A stretch of DNA of 64,000 nucleotides. Origin: Siphonodentalium dalli (Eukaryota; Mollusca; Scaphopoda; Gadilida; Siphonodentaliidae). The notes below the pieces were generated by a model that made no database searches, had not been told where the DNA came from, and saw only the letters and a program-made list of their open reading frames with translations. Below, piece after piece: positions 47,347 through 59,181 of this stretch. The stretch lies in contig CP136066.1 in NCBI GenBank assembly GCA_032622095.1, positions 171,863,164-171,927,163 of the forward strand, written 5' to 3'. The first letter of the stretch is position 1, and each line of letters begins with the position of its first letter. The position numbers and the translations under genes were made by a program.

Positions 47347-48783
47347 TCACACGCAGTCTTCATTCTTTTTGCCTGAAGATAATACCGTTTTGCCCATAAA
47401 TTCTTCCGATTTTTTATTAACCTCCTCACCCGACCCATAAAAACCAATCGTCCCAGAAAATAACAAGTTATTTGCACCAGACTTCTCTAAATCCTCAGAC
47501 TCATTCAAGAACCTATGCAAGGCAACTGGAATGAGTATTTCCAAGATCTTTTCCATGGCCGACAATTGACTCCGAAACAGTCTGGCTAGTCCTTACAGGT
47601 CCAACTGATCTCCCGCTTTGAGAAAACATTGTTGCAGAAATGACACAGGAAAGCACCAATCAAATTCATTGCTCGTGCAGATGTCACTTTCTGGATGGTA
47701 AAAAACCGGAAGACATCATTCAAGACTGTATCTGGGAATTTCTGACCAACTAATTCAGTTATCGTTGTGAAATACCGTCCATATTCTCCATGCTGTGACA
47801 AGTCTTGTCGAAACATCTGGAGGTCATTCGCAGAATATGGTATATCAGGTGGACCTGACATGATCATCTCAAGCGCCTTTTCCACTGATGGCTCACGTCG
47901 GCAAATCTCATAGTGGATCGTTGGTTTCAAGTGTCGTTCAAATGCCAGATGTTCATCTTCTGTGGGATTCGGGCATAGGGATGGTGGTACTGCAACGGGT
48001 GGTCTACCAGGGCATGTCACTCTATTGAGGAACGATGGATCCATCTTGACTTCACATTCGAATGAATGTGATGTCAGTTGTTTCCTGCATTTCATGTATC
48101 AAGACAGTTTCTTGTGCCCTTTCATAGTAACGGATCGCATGTGTTGCGAGCCCCGTATCCGGCCATGTGTGAGGGGTATCTCGGACTGGCGATACACTGG
48201 CGGTATGACACACTATGGGTGGTAACTCACGTGCAACAATCATGTTTCAAGGATCGTCCAAATGCCTGCACCCGTTTATCCTCAATATGCAAAACCACGG
48301 ACATTGCCTGGTATGTTGCCCGAGAACGTGGCCAATCAATCATGATCTTCCGCTTGGCCCGTAAGCACAACATTTCACGTCTAACCCGGCCCTGGGACAT
48401 GCGTGTCGCTTTTAGCAAGCTCGAGGAGCCCTGAACTGATGGCATCAGCTTTCTATCCATACCTGCCCAGAAAGTCTCGCCTGTAGACCGAGTTTCATAT
48501 AGACACATGACAAATCCAAGGCTTTACCAAATCCCCAAACATGTTTAAATCCCATCTCGTAGTCATCCGTGTCAACCTTTAGTACACGAAACATAGTTGC
48601 AGCTTTTCCATAGGATTGGATTGCAAAACCAAATACCCCAGGGGGACGATCATCTGTTCCATCTATCGATAGACTTGGGGTGGTGTTTCCTGGTGGCGGT
48701 ATATCCCTCACTGTTACCGGGCAATATTCTGGAATGCATGAGATGGTACTAATCGGATCAGTCGGAACGTTTGGTGGAAACAT
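47347..48783 (-). pseudogene. Unidentified protein-coding block with frameshifts
   Basis: Five minus-strand frames follow one another: 48783-48445 (starts MFPPNVPTDPISTISCIPEY, includes SLSIDGTDDRPPGVFGFAIQ), 48508-48227 (AGMDRKLMP, RRKIMIDWPRSRATYQA-like), 48243-48052, 48095-47586 (MDPSFLNRVTCPGRPP, then MFRQDLSQHGEYGRYFTTIT, FPDTVLNDVFRFFTIQK, LCHFCNNVFSKREISW) and 47565-47347 (MEKILEILIPVALHRFLNE). The GC content, balanced amino-acid use and near-contiguity set it apart from the surroundings. I do not recognise the family. The region around YFTTITELVGQKFPDTVLND has a faint resemblance in spacing to the DUF4806 core, which I would not rely on. No clear intron boundaries join the frames, so frameshifts are more likely. 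Confidence 0.55.
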
Positions 48784-50584
48784 CTCATAGTCATTACTGC
48801 CACCAGGGCAGAATGAAAATACACAAGCACTAGGATAGTCATTTATCCCACCACTGTAACGAATGTGGGGTATGTCTTTTTAGGTAACATGGTTTCTAGT
48901 AACATATTGGCAATGAAATGATGGGTAAATCTTGGAAATTGTATCAGTTTGACTTTCTTGTCCGTTTTATTGCGGTGCTCAACTTCAAGTTCAACGTTAA
49001 AATCATGAAAACGAATGCAAGAAACTGTTGAAATTTATATCCGATATTATTGACTCATCAATCAAGTCAGTGCGTTTATGATTATAGATCATTATACCTA
49101 TACCCGGTACATGTATCGAACGCCAGTGCAGATTCAACATTGAACTCCATATATATTTACAAGTTATTTATTTTGTGAACTTTCTAAACTTAAAATCTTG
49201 GAATGAGCTAAAAGTTAAATAAATGATGCGTGTATTACTGCATGTATAGTCCATTGTAACTCTAGACCTAACGGTACCGCAGGCTATGGCATTTCGTGGT
49301 CATTAGCAAATAAAAGTGTTTTGTTTTTCTCTCACTGTTGTATCAATTACCGCGGTACGTAATTTTAGGGACGTGAGTGACGACAGTATAGAGTGGGTGG
49401 GTTGGGAGGGGTTGTGGTATGGGTAGCATACCGGTGTAATTTCTCACTCCCAACCTTGGACCAAAGTTTTGTGACACAACTTTCAACAGTTGGAAAGATC
49501 ATGTCTGACACAGCATTTGTAATTACATTGATATTGGTTTTCTCCATTTATTTAGTGACTATATCATATCGCTTGCTGTCATATAGTCTTCTTAAAAACT
49601 GTTGGACAATTTAGCTATTTTAGGCAGTTTAATTTTAATATCACTTCTGTGACTTCGAATCATTTAGGAATAGCTATAGGATATATCGAAATATTTAGAG
49701 ATCTTCAAATATTTAGAGATATCTCCAAATGTTTAGAGATATCAGCCATCCCTGCAGGTTATTGGCTTGATAGGAAATGCATAAAGAGTTGTTGTGTTTT
49801 AGTAGCAACCACCACAGCGCCACAGGCGCTGTGTTGCTTTTCAAGTTTAGGCGTGAATGACGTCATAATTTTTACAATACCATGAAACAGAATTTCGACG
49901 CGATGAAAATCCGGACAAGAAAAATGGGTTAAAAATAACGTGACTTCCGCACCGCTTTTGCATAGCATCCTGCGAACAATAATATCAAATTGTGAAATCA
50001 CGGAATCGGAAGTGGACCAAGTGGGATGGTTATGAAATTAGCAACTTCAGTTTTTCTGAACAATTCCTATGTTATGTAGGCTTATGAATTAGTTTCATTT
50101 TGACCATTTTCGTTGGTTAGCTGACCGAAAACCAGCGAAGACGTCATGACATGGTCCATGACGTCATTTACGTCAGTTGGTTTTGTGGGCCAGAATCCAG
50201 CCACATTTGGTCTTTACCGGAAACACCGATTTCACATCGCTAGACTAAACGCAATTATATATACAAAATGGTCAAAGGACATTTTATATACAATATGCAC
50301 ACAATAAATATGGGATCCCTCCCTACAAACGTGTTATTTGTTTGTTTGGTTTTCATTATTCCTTTTTTGTTTGTTCTTCTTTTAAAACTAGTGAGTACAT
50401 ATAAGATTATATTCTTGATCATGTTTTCAAATGTCATTTTGACTATCAGTTTGAATTTTTGACCATGCAATGAGCTAATTCAGCTGCCTTCCACAATATA
50501 TACACTTAAATGTAATTAAGAGACTTCTCTAAAGACCATTTTCTAGAACAAAACGAGAGATGTTTTCTATTGACAAATATGGAA
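48784..50584. other. No recognised gene
   Basis: Contains a third gggtatgtctttttaggta phrase (48868) and small tandem words (tatttagagat x3 at about 49692-49742). The ORFs at 49393-49614 and 49649-49885 have no motif; the first encodes a hydrophobic stretch that could pass for a membrane segment by chance. Confidence 0.4.
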
Positions 50585-50762
50585 TTTATGCTTAAGTGCA
50601 ATCAATTGCGCTTAAGCGCAATTGTAACTACTATCTAACCTACCCCATAAACTATTGGCATGACCTGGTGTACCACTTAGCAACACAAGAGGAGCATGGG
50701 GCTAATTTAAAACTGTTTTAATTAGCCTGGTACTCAACAGTCAACTGTGTCTGTATACAATC
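50585..50762. repeat. Upstream region of the orphan gene, inverted copy at 43054-43265
   Basis: Begins with cttaagtgcaatcaattgcg followed by cttaagcgcaatt palindromes and continues with ggcatgacctggtgtaccac and ttagcaacacaagagg. Conservation between the two copies extends right up to the ATG at 50763. Confidence 0.75.
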
Positions 50763-50988
50763 ATGTCATTGAACAACAATGATGTTGATGAAATTTTGTC
50801 TGCCATTAGCCGCGTTATTCTTAATGCAGAGCGCATGTTATGGGGCTGATGCTGACCAACATGATTCAAGATCAGAAGAAGTTGATAGCATGAAAAGGGA
50901 ATTGGAGCAGTGTGTCGTAAATCTTGACCGCATAAAACGTTTTCTTCGGAGTTCGACTTTTGATGAGTTATCGTCATCTATATATTGA
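50763..50988 (+). pseudogene. Small orphan coding region (two frames)
   Basis: From ATG at 50763 the frame reads MSLNNNDVDEILSAISRVIL then NAERMLWG and stops at 50847. In the +1 frame, coding-like sequence follows to 50988 (VDSMKRELEQCVVNLDRIKR, FLRSSTF), a charged probable helix. The frame opened by ATG at 50779 would give a signal-peptide-like N-terminus. The inverted paralogue at 42862-43053 instead conserves the 50763 frame at the start and joins it in phase to the NLERIK part, so I prefer a single ancestral frame now shifted here. The sequence after 51000 (up to a gtatgt at 51084) could hold more of it. I do not recognise the function. Confidence 0.45.
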
Positions 50989-51168
50989 ACTGTTTTTGAG
51001 TAATTTCCGAGTCGGAAACCAAAGACAAGAAGCTGAACGCACTGAAGAAACCACCACCACCTCTGAGATTGCAAGAAACAGGGGTATGTTTTAATATCAA
51101 TAAAATTTGTGTCTCCTGAAAACCAAAAGATAATTTCCTTTCGCGTCTTGTGGGGAAACACCATTACA

Positions 51169-51545
51169 TGTGGGGCGATTCCATTAATTACTCTGGGCTT
51201 TGTGGGTAAATTACCCTGGGCAAAACTGAATGGAACGATTTTTGGTGACCGGAGTAATCTAAAACAACACTATGACAACACCTAGTTACAAACTGCAAAC
51301 AAAACATAATTTTGTATTGAGGAAAGGAAATTCGACAAAACTCACATAACTTAAGTAAATGAGAATTGACAGGCCGGGCGACCGTCTCAGTTGAAAAACC
51401 GACCTTCGCGGGGAAAGTGACGCTCGCACTCGCAGTACGTTACATCATATGGGCCGTATGTGTAGTGAGAGTTGCCCCTCGTATCTCCGACCATTCCATT
51501 CATTGCCCATTGTTTACCGAGAGTAATGAATGGAATCTCCCCACA
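51169..51545. mobile_element. 377-bp terminal-inverted-repeat element
   Basis: The ends TGTGGGGCGATTCCATTAAT and the complement of ATTCATTACTCT..CCCCACA pair over 26 bp with two mismatches (TGTGGGG[C/A]GATTCCATT[A/C]ATTACTCT). There is no clear target duplication. The ORF at 51366-51548 lies inside. Confidence 0.7.
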
Positions 51546-52136
51546 TAACAATTGACATCAGTGGCTAAAAATAGTAGTTGGGAATTCCCTCTCTGGGGAC
51601 CAAATAAATAGTTCCTTGTATCAATGAATGAAATTTAATAATACAAGCAATATATATATATATATATATCTATATATATATACACAATACATATTTGAAT
51701 AAATTAGAATGAATATATGAAAAGTACACCAAATATGGTATTGGTTATGAATAAAAGTATTTGAATAAGGTTCACTCACTGAAAGATTGATACGTATTAT
51801 TACGCTGGATCAAAATACTACTCGAAATTTTCAACAAATAATGCACAAATAATCAAATATGAATCAATGCATACGAATTGTGAACTGACTAAAAGTAAGA
51901 ATGTAAATGAAGTCTTAATTTTATGAGTAGAAAATTGTAATGACTAAATATATGAGATATATTTAATGATATTTGAATGAGAAGTGTGACAGGAAATTAG
52001 CGTAATTTTCACGGACGTAGTAGAACGATATCCGGAAGTAAAATTACCGAGTTTTAAAAAATCCAAAAGTAATTTCAATTAATTACTGTCGAAATCCGGT
52101 AAAATATTGAAAAAAGTACTGACTTGTATGTTTAAC
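51546..52136. other. No gene; (TA)n microsatellite
   Basis: A TA/TC dinucleotide tract lies at about 51649-51692; the rest is AT-rich. Confidence 0.5.
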
Positions 52137-52235
52137 TTAATCAATTGCGCTTAAGCGCAATTCATGGTTATATGTAATCATTTGCGCTTAAGCGCAATTC
52201 ATTGCACTTAAGCGCAATTCATGGTTATATGTAAG
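52137..52235. repeat. Cluster of CTTAAG palindromes
   Basis: Three copies of attgcgcttaagcgcaattc (one with gcactt) within 100 bp, separated by atggttatatgtaa, which is itself repeated. Confidence 0.8.
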
Positions 52236-53155
52236 GCCAAAGAAAAAACTACTATGTTTCCGTACATCGACCGACCCTAAAAATAACCAGGACCCTAAAC
52301 TTTTTATTGATATTTTTTGTTTTACTGTTTTTACCACTAATGCTCATAAATATTAATGATCTTTAGTGTTCAAAACACATGGTTTCTAACATATATCACT
52401 GAAAATTGACCACGAAGTGACGGCTGTCTCAAAAGCCCCAGGTGTGTGATGGGTTGTGGATTGATGGGCATACATTTTGCAATTTTAATTTCCTGAGAGT
52501 GGATCTCTTGCCTGCTTTATGTCTTGTTTGGGACTTATGGAACACTATCAACATACATGGTGGGTGTGTATCTGTATATATATACACGTATAGAGGTTAT
52601 CACCGCATATGTTAGGGGTTTAGCTACAGTTTCCAAATACCAGGCATGCTCCGTGGGCGTACTGGCTACCCCCAGACAATGGGATGTAGTTGTCACAATA
52701 CAAGTACGGTATAATGGCGGTATTATTGATAAAATTCTTATAAAAAGTTAGTGACATCAATTTTGTACCAAGTTTATAGCCAAATTTATGAAAATGTGAA
52801 TAATAGTTCAATGACGGGGAAGTCATATGATATTGCCAGCAAATTGTACAATTACAATACTAACAAATTTATATTTTTGTCTCTGAAGTCTGACCTGAAG
52901 ACTTTTCTGAAAAAAAAATATAACGTTCTAAGTAAAGTAATCTTACTGTATTGTACAGTTTGTGGAAGTGTATATATTCGATAGTCGATGGAGTCAGATG
53001 GACAGTGAAAAGAATCTACTTTGGATTATCGACATGCTGGAGATTGTTTTGGCTGTTAAGTCAGCGATGCGTGCCAGCCAACCAATCGTTCTATATGCTC
53101 TACCAAGCTCAGTTACAGTGTCATCATTTCACTTGTTTCACAATTTATATTACAG
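52236..53155. other. No exon assigned; short repeat shared with 57.3 kb
   Basis: 52840-52912 (acaattacaatactaacaaa..gtctgacctgaagacttttct) recurs at 57328-57390. Overlapping ORFs at 52951-53202 may include part of an upstream integrase exon, but I see no supporting motif before the acceptor at 53154. Confidence 0.45.
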
Positions 53156-53382
53156 GGAGACCAAAACTTGATGTCACATATGCTTACATCAAATATCTTT
53201 AAAAAAAGAATTTCACTGTGAAGCAGATAGCAAGAACCTTGAGATGTAGTTCAAGCCTGGTGTACGGCACCATATACAAAACTGGAAACAGAACTCGAGA
53301 CAAATACTCAACAATTAGTGAGGAGGAATTGGATGAAGCTATGAGCGTTATCCACCAGCGACATCCGAATGCGGGAGTTAAG
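53156..53382 (+). pseudogene. Integrase-core gene, exon with N-terminal HTH-like region
   Basis: The acceptor tatattacag ends at 53155 and the donor is gtaaat at 53383. The exon reads GRPKLDVTYAYIKYL, an in-frame TAA, then NFTVKQIARTLRCSSSLVYG (a helix-turn-helix-like segment), YSTISEEELDEAMSVIHQRH and PNAGVK. This is the usual N-terminal layout (GRP..., HTH, YSxISDEELD..., HPN.G) of a large animal family of integrase-core proteins (Pfam rva_4-like). The stop early in the exon would kill the protein or mark a pseudogene. Confidence 0.72.
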
Positions 53383-53801
53383 GTAAATTATCAGTTCTTG
53401 GAACAAGTTCAATGAAAATGCTTAAAAATTCATATATATTTAGGTATAGTATGCCAATGTTTTTATAATATTATTATGCCAGCCACCAATATTGACTGCT
53501 GATTTGGTGCCAGGTACTGAGCCATAATAGGTCACCAATTGTAGTTACTTACAGTTTCTTTAATCAAAACACCCACTTAGCTGGGTGCCATCTCGTTTTG
53601 GTCTGACACTACCTCAGCACTTTGGGATTGCAAATTTGAGGTTTTTTAACATGATTTCATTATAAAATGACACACACTTACAAGTACAGGTCAATGAGTT
53701 ATAATTAAATACATTTGGGGGTAATACCCATCTAAACAATTACGTCGTCTATCTGCTGTTAAAGGCATGATTACTATTTAAGTTAAATATTCCCATTCCA
53801 G

Positions 53802-53986
53802 ATGGTTTTAGGTTACCTCATGGTAGAAGGGCATATTGTTCAACGTGAACGGGTGAGAGCATCTTTGAGGAGAGTAGATCCTGCATCTGTTACTAAACTA
53901 TGGAGCAACATGATAGTAAGACGTCGCTATTATGTGCCAAGTGCAAACAGTTTGTGGCACATGGATGGTCATATGAAACTAATCAG
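53802..53986 (+). pseudogene. Integrase-core gene, exon with first catalytic Asp
   Basis: The acceptor attccag ends at 53801, and the exon continues the previous one in phase 0. It reads MVLGYLMVEGHIVQRERVRA, SLRRVDPASV and VPSANSLWHMDGHMKLIR, and ends at cag/gtatgt. The WHMDG..KL motif contains the first Asp of the DDE triad. The single codon split by the intron is completed in phase by the exon at 59182. The Helitron-type element begins 11 bases past the exon end. Confidence 0.8.
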
Positions 53987-53997
53987 GTATGTGTATA

Positions 53998-55407
53998 CTA
54001 GGGGGTTGCCCGTCACAAAATGACGGGTATATAAATGTTCTTTGTTATTTTTTAGTGTCAGCGTTCATTGACACATGGAATGGTCATGCTTCTCTTTTTT
54101 GTCACTGGATGCGTGTTGAAACACTTTATTTCACTAACACTGCATTTCTACACACCCAGTCCATATATGCGCATGCACATATTGAACAAAACAAAATCAC
54201 ATTTTGAACATGCCCCCTTTGGAATCTGTATTCAGCATGTCGCCTAATGATCACACTCCTGCACTGCGCGGTCCATTTGTATGAACACTTTATTTCAATA
54301 AGACTGTATTTTTAACCCCACCATCTCCCCAACCCATGTATATGCATGCACATATGGAACGCAACAATCAAAACATTTTACTTTATCTATACTGAAACAG
54401 GCTCAATTCGGGAGACTTTATTTAGCAGGGGAGGGCCTACAGCCCCTTCTGCGCTTTGCGCACATTATCTGATATTTAACTGCGTGAGCTTCGCGCACAT
54501 ATAGGGAGCTTGCAGCACATTTTAAACGGACCCCCTTTGGAACCTGTATTCAGCATGCAGCCCCTTTGTGAGCTTCGCGCACATTATATTTAAACTGCGC
54601 TTCGCGCACATTTTGATATTTTAAACATTTATTCTTTTGTCAGATTTGCACTCAACCGAAAGATTAAAAGAGCATTAATTAGCGTCGGCAGTATTGTTTA
54701 TACTGTAAGCCCTATTATTAGGCCTGTCCCGGGAATGTGAGTTCCGGCGAATTTCCTGAGTTCACGGTACCCACTGGCGGGAGGTCAGAATGTCCATTCG
54801 CCATCTTCCGTGTATACCGGTACTCCTTCGATTCCGCACTCAATGCACAACTTTCGTATCAAAGACAGTATTCTTTACTCATGTTCAAACCCAACTGGCA
54901 AATTAAAATACCATATTAGCACCCATTCCCAGCGACGAACGTTCGAGTTTTGACTCTGCATCCACCCATTCCCAACGACGGTAGAACGTTCGAGTCTTGA
55001 CTCTACACCCCACTATACATGCACTTCTGCGACAAAATCAACATTCGTTACCTAAATTCACACTGAACCTGAACTGATACATTAATTTAGCACCTATTTC
55101 CAACAACGCTTTGGTAGAGCGCATGGACGTTTGGCCTACAATAGCAAAGCAAGTGTCGTAAGAAATAGTGTCTACTTGAGTGCAAATACTGCATTCGGGG
55201 ACCATGTTAGATCTCAGGTTTGCTTTGACCAATCGGCGTCAAATTTGGTGAGTCACCTTTTATAGCACACTGTATGTCGTGGTATAAAATTTGTGCCATA
55301 TTGGACGCATGGTTTAAAAGTTATAAACGCGCCAAAAGCGTGACCGAGTTATACACAGATACACACACACATATACACACACAGACGACGGGTTTTATAT
55401 ATATAGA
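53998..55407 (-). mobile_element. Helitron-type non-autonomous element in integrase intron
   Basis: On the minus strand it begins TCTATATATATAAAACCCG (preceded by A) and ends with the hairpin CCCGTCATTTTGTGACGGG, 11 bases, and CTAG (followed by T). TC start, 3' stem-loop, CTRR end and insertion between A and T are the four Helitron hallmarks. There is no Rep/helicase, so it is non-autonomous. Length is 1410 bp. It contains internal repeats (gaacactttatttca x2; gcttcgcgcacat x3) and an (AC)n tract near 55355-55385. Confidence 0.8.
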
Positions 55408-55433
55408 TTATCCAAATACTTAAAGGTACTTAG

Positions 55434-55815
55434 TCCGATCAGGCCTCATAAATTACTATTTCTTTGGCTTCGGGGATAAAAAATAATTGATTTGAGTCAA
55501 GGAACCTACCTATCAATGCTCAGAGTGGTCAGATATCAATTTTTTAAGTTTTGTTATTTCTATTGTAGAGTTTTAGAGTTTTCCATCTTTGTTTGAATAA
55601 GTGTTTCTGGGAAAATTATTAGTACACATCTTGAGAAAATTACAAAGTTAGGGGCAATTATTAGTACACATCTCGAGAAAATTAAAAACATCAAAAATCA
55701 ATTTCTAATAACTCTTGAGTATTGATGGATGGGTTCCTCGACTCAAATCAAATATTTTTCACCCCCGAAGCCAAAGAAATAGTAATTTAGGGGTGCTTAA
55801 TCAGATTGAGTGCCT
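55434..55815. mobile_element. TTAA-flanked MITE (family 2), copy 2
   Basis: TTAA lies at 55430-55433 and 55816-55819, with ends AGGTACTTAGTCCGAT..ATTGAGTGCCT and sub-terminal ttactatttctttggcttcg. It is related to 24557-25022. It lies 22 bp beyond the Helitron-type element. Confidence 0.8.
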
Positions 55816-56061
55816 TTAATTAGTATGATGATTGGATTTATCTAGCAATAATTTTATTTTATTGAAGAGATCTCAAAGGAGTAAATTTCCCAATTGGACT
55901 GAATTGCAACCATATATTAAAAACACAATAAAGTAAATTTCAATGTTTAATTATGTGAACATATAAAATGAAGGTAAATTCAATTCATTATTTGAGCACA
56001 AATTTGAAGGTAAGACATGGATTAACAGAATCTGTTATTTTTTTGGATAGGCAGGAGTTAA

Positions 56062-56250
56062 AGGGGTGCTATAGATTATCTCTGGCCATTTATGGGTAAT
56101 GGGGCCATCTTTACAGAATATATTCAACAAATGAATGAATTTGAGCCATGGATCAGTTCAAATACAATTGTGTGCTCTATGAACGATGCAAACATCTTTG
56201 TAATTATGATGACAATGATTTTATGATTGGAGCCAGTGTACAGTACCCCT
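56062..56250. mobile_element. Short relative of family-3 MITE
   Basis: TTAA then AGGGGTGCTATAG at the left and GTACAGTACCCCT then TCAA at the right. The inner ctggccatttatggg and gaatatattcaacaaatgaa and ctctatgaacgatg match copy A at 8262-8430. Confidence 0.65.
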
Positions 56251-57732
56251 TCAATGTGTGGTTGTAAAAATAATCAAGGTGTATCATCTTTGTTCTTTCT
56301 GGCATAATATCATAAATATCTTTATGGGTCATTTCACAATCAAGTAGAGCAATTTTTCTCACCGACTGACCATCCACAATTTATTTTTTTCAAAATTATT
56401 TGTTCATATTTAAGTTTTCATACTCTTTAAGTCATTGTTGATGAGAAATATGCCATATTACCCAATCTAGAATCAAATTCTGCATTTTTTGGCATGCAAA
56501 TGGTTGAGTAGGGGCGATTTATGAACCCAATACTCTATGTTAAGCATTATACCGTTTAGCTGTCAGTGGCTGATTCAAAGTTGGAAAAAGGTCTGAATAA
56601 AGTACATGAAATAGATATTTCATTGCAATATCAGCCATCCAACAAATATTCTCAAATAAATTTTGTCATAAAAAAAAAAAAAATTATTCAATTTTCAAAC
56701 AGTATGTCAAATTATATCGAAATTTCTTTGAAGGATTTTATATACGACAAGTCAACTGGAGCACATACAGTATGTTTATCCAGGTGTTTGAATATGTAAT
56801 AAATAGAATTTACAACTCTTCCCCTGGTTATAGCGGAATTAAAAAACGCATCCAGTAAATTAGGTCTGGACATCATAAAAGGCTTTGCCCAGAACTTATT
56901 AGCTGGAATCGTTTTGTAAATTTCGCTATAAACTGGGGACTCATTGTAGATCGTATGTATCTCTCACTAGTGAGTAAAAGCTGAATGCCTTGACAGCGGT
57001 ACAATGTAATCCCGAATAAGCGCATGCTTCTGTCCAAGTTGACAGGGCACAAATAGAATTACTTCACATTGATTAGGCAGATTAATACTATTTTGAAAAG
57101 CCGCGAATGAAACCAAAACAGACAATACAAAATGATTGATTTGTTCATGAAATTAAAATTCTTGTAAAACTTCATTGCACTAACAAAAATAGATACAAAA
57201 ACAAAGAGGCAAATTCGGGGACTATATCTTTTATTGCAATCCTGAGTGCGAAATACACTGTTGTGAAGCATCTCAGCCAATGATGTAAATTTATGAATTT
57301 TTAAGTTTCTTTTAAGCATTTTGTCCGATTACAATACTAACAAATTTATATTTTTGTCTCTGAAATCTGACCTGAAGACTTTTCTGGAAACAAAAGTGTG
57401 GTTGTAAAAAGTTGCAAAGCCACTTTCCACAGCCATCAAAGTGTACCATCTGTTCTTTCTAGCATAATATCATAAATATGTTTATTACACGCTTGTTCCT
57501 AGAAGTACAGTGTTATTGCTGTTCCATGTTTACAAATCCGTGTGGAACATACGTTCCATACGCATCTCGTTGACGTAAAATGGCATACATGACGTTCGCC
57601 TCAACCATGAAACTGGAACTATTTAAATAAAAGAATCATCAGAGATGACAAACACGCCCTGTATGAGCCTAAATAAACCTTCTAATCCTGTATTTTTATT
57701 GCACCGATTCTAGGACGCGAAGCATGTAATAA
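56251..57732. repeat. Intronic interval with internal duplications
   Basis: 56255-56370 (gtgtggttgtaaaa, ttctttctggcataatatca, gggtcatttcacaatcaagt) recurs at 57395-57480 and 57836-57880, where a ~350-bp insertion (about 57483-57834) separates the halves. 57328-57390 repeats 52840-52912. The ORFs at 56566 and 57059 have no motif. Confidence 0.55.
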
Positions 57733-57834
57733 ACACAGAATGACACGATGTGTAAATGGGTTTGTCGATACGGCACTCGTGCTGTGCTGAGTGCCGTATC
57801 GACAAACCCATTTACAAATTGTGTCGTTCTGTGT
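57733..57834. repeat. 102-bp strong hairpin
   Basis: The arm acacagaatgacacgatgtg, taaatgggtttgtcgatacg and gcactc is mirrored almost perfectly by gagtgccgtatcgacaaacc and onward to gttctgtgt, with a 10-base loop. It forms the right edge of the insertion described above and may be its terminal structure. Confidence 0.75.
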
Positions 57835-59181
57835 ATTTATGGGTCATTTCACAATCAAGTAGAGCAAATATTTTCACCGACTTCTTAGGGCAATGCATTC
57901 TTTTATAAACGTGATGCGCCTTATAGTGTTTTCGCTAAATTTCAGGAAGCTCCAGTCATGGAAATGTTAAGCCATGCTGGACACATGACATGGATAATAT
58001 CTAAATGTGTTGTAGTTAGGTGTCTGGATTGTTCGTTTAAAATATTTAAGCTTTCTGCAGTTCAGCTATCTGTGCTGTAACAGTGCTCTCACAGACTTCA
58101 AGCAACTGTTCCATTAGAACCAGGAGCCATCAACCACCCTCATGCTCCAGATCTTTATTTTGATATATAGCTTGGCATGTCCTTGTATTCCCTGTGGTTT
58201 CGAAAGTAGTTACTCTTGCTGAACTGACTTCACCCAAAGTTGAAGTGACACCATTATGGACCACATGTCCTTAATAAGATTGGAATAGACACAGAATAAC
58301 TCAGGTTATGTCATTCTGCAGTAGGAACATATGTATACATGTAACCTGATAGAGCATGAGCTTATAGTACAGGACCTGGGGAAGAGTTTAACATACATTG
58401 TCTCAAAAAATGAGATGAAAGTTTTATCTCTGTACTTGTTCCCGATGGTGGGGTGTTTGTATTCTGTTGTATGATAGAACTGCTTAGTATAAGAGCGGCA
58501 AGGACCACATTTTTATGTATTGCATTGTAATTGAATTTCTGTCAAGGTTGAACAAACCCATTCCTAGAAAAGTCTTACGGAATCTGGCTAATGAATCACT
58601 GACCTGTCACTTAGATGTCCAGTCAGTCACTAAGTCACCAACCAGTCTCCGTCTGAGCAATAATAACATCTACTTCATTGTAAGACATGGCAGGGCAAGA
58701 AACACAACATGCTTAAGCTATGAAAAGACGATACATGAGTGCATGTATCAGAACCAGATCTACTAGAACACATAAGGATTTAAATCTTCCTTTCTGACAT
58801 CAGTCATTACCTCATCTTGATTCAATAAATTTCACCGTTCAAATGGCATCGCAAGTTTGAATTCTATAATACGAGCAATGAGTTTCTGAAATAGACTGTA
58901 TGATATTGTTTCCCTCTAATGTGATAAATATCTGTAATTCTCAAGAAAGCAATCGATTTTCTTATTGTTACAAGTATATGAATTGTAGGTTTGTTGAACA
59001 CATAGAGATTGCAATACTTTGTATTTTTATTGAACACACAAATAGTTCATAATTAATATTTCTATGTTGTTCCGTTTGAAAAAGTAAGCAATGGATGTGT
59101 GTAAGTGGGGGTGCTGATTTCTGTATCTATTTTATTTTTAATTACTATCTGGAATTTAAGATGATTTTTAATAATTTTTAG
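57835..59181. other. Remainder of the integrase intron; no gene
   Basis: Ends with the acceptor atttttag at 59181. An ORF at 58515-58766 lacks motifs. Confidence 0.45.

Noticed and set aside
47586..48095. Assignment of the unknown coding block to DUF4806
   Set aside because: Only a vague spacing of hydrophobic residues matches; the GG and NW.G motifs are missing.
50779..50988. 69-residue secreted peptide with a signal sequence
   Set aside because: The inverted paralogue has a stop in that frame and conserves the frame of the ATG at 50763 instead, so the signal-like stretch is probably a frame artefact.
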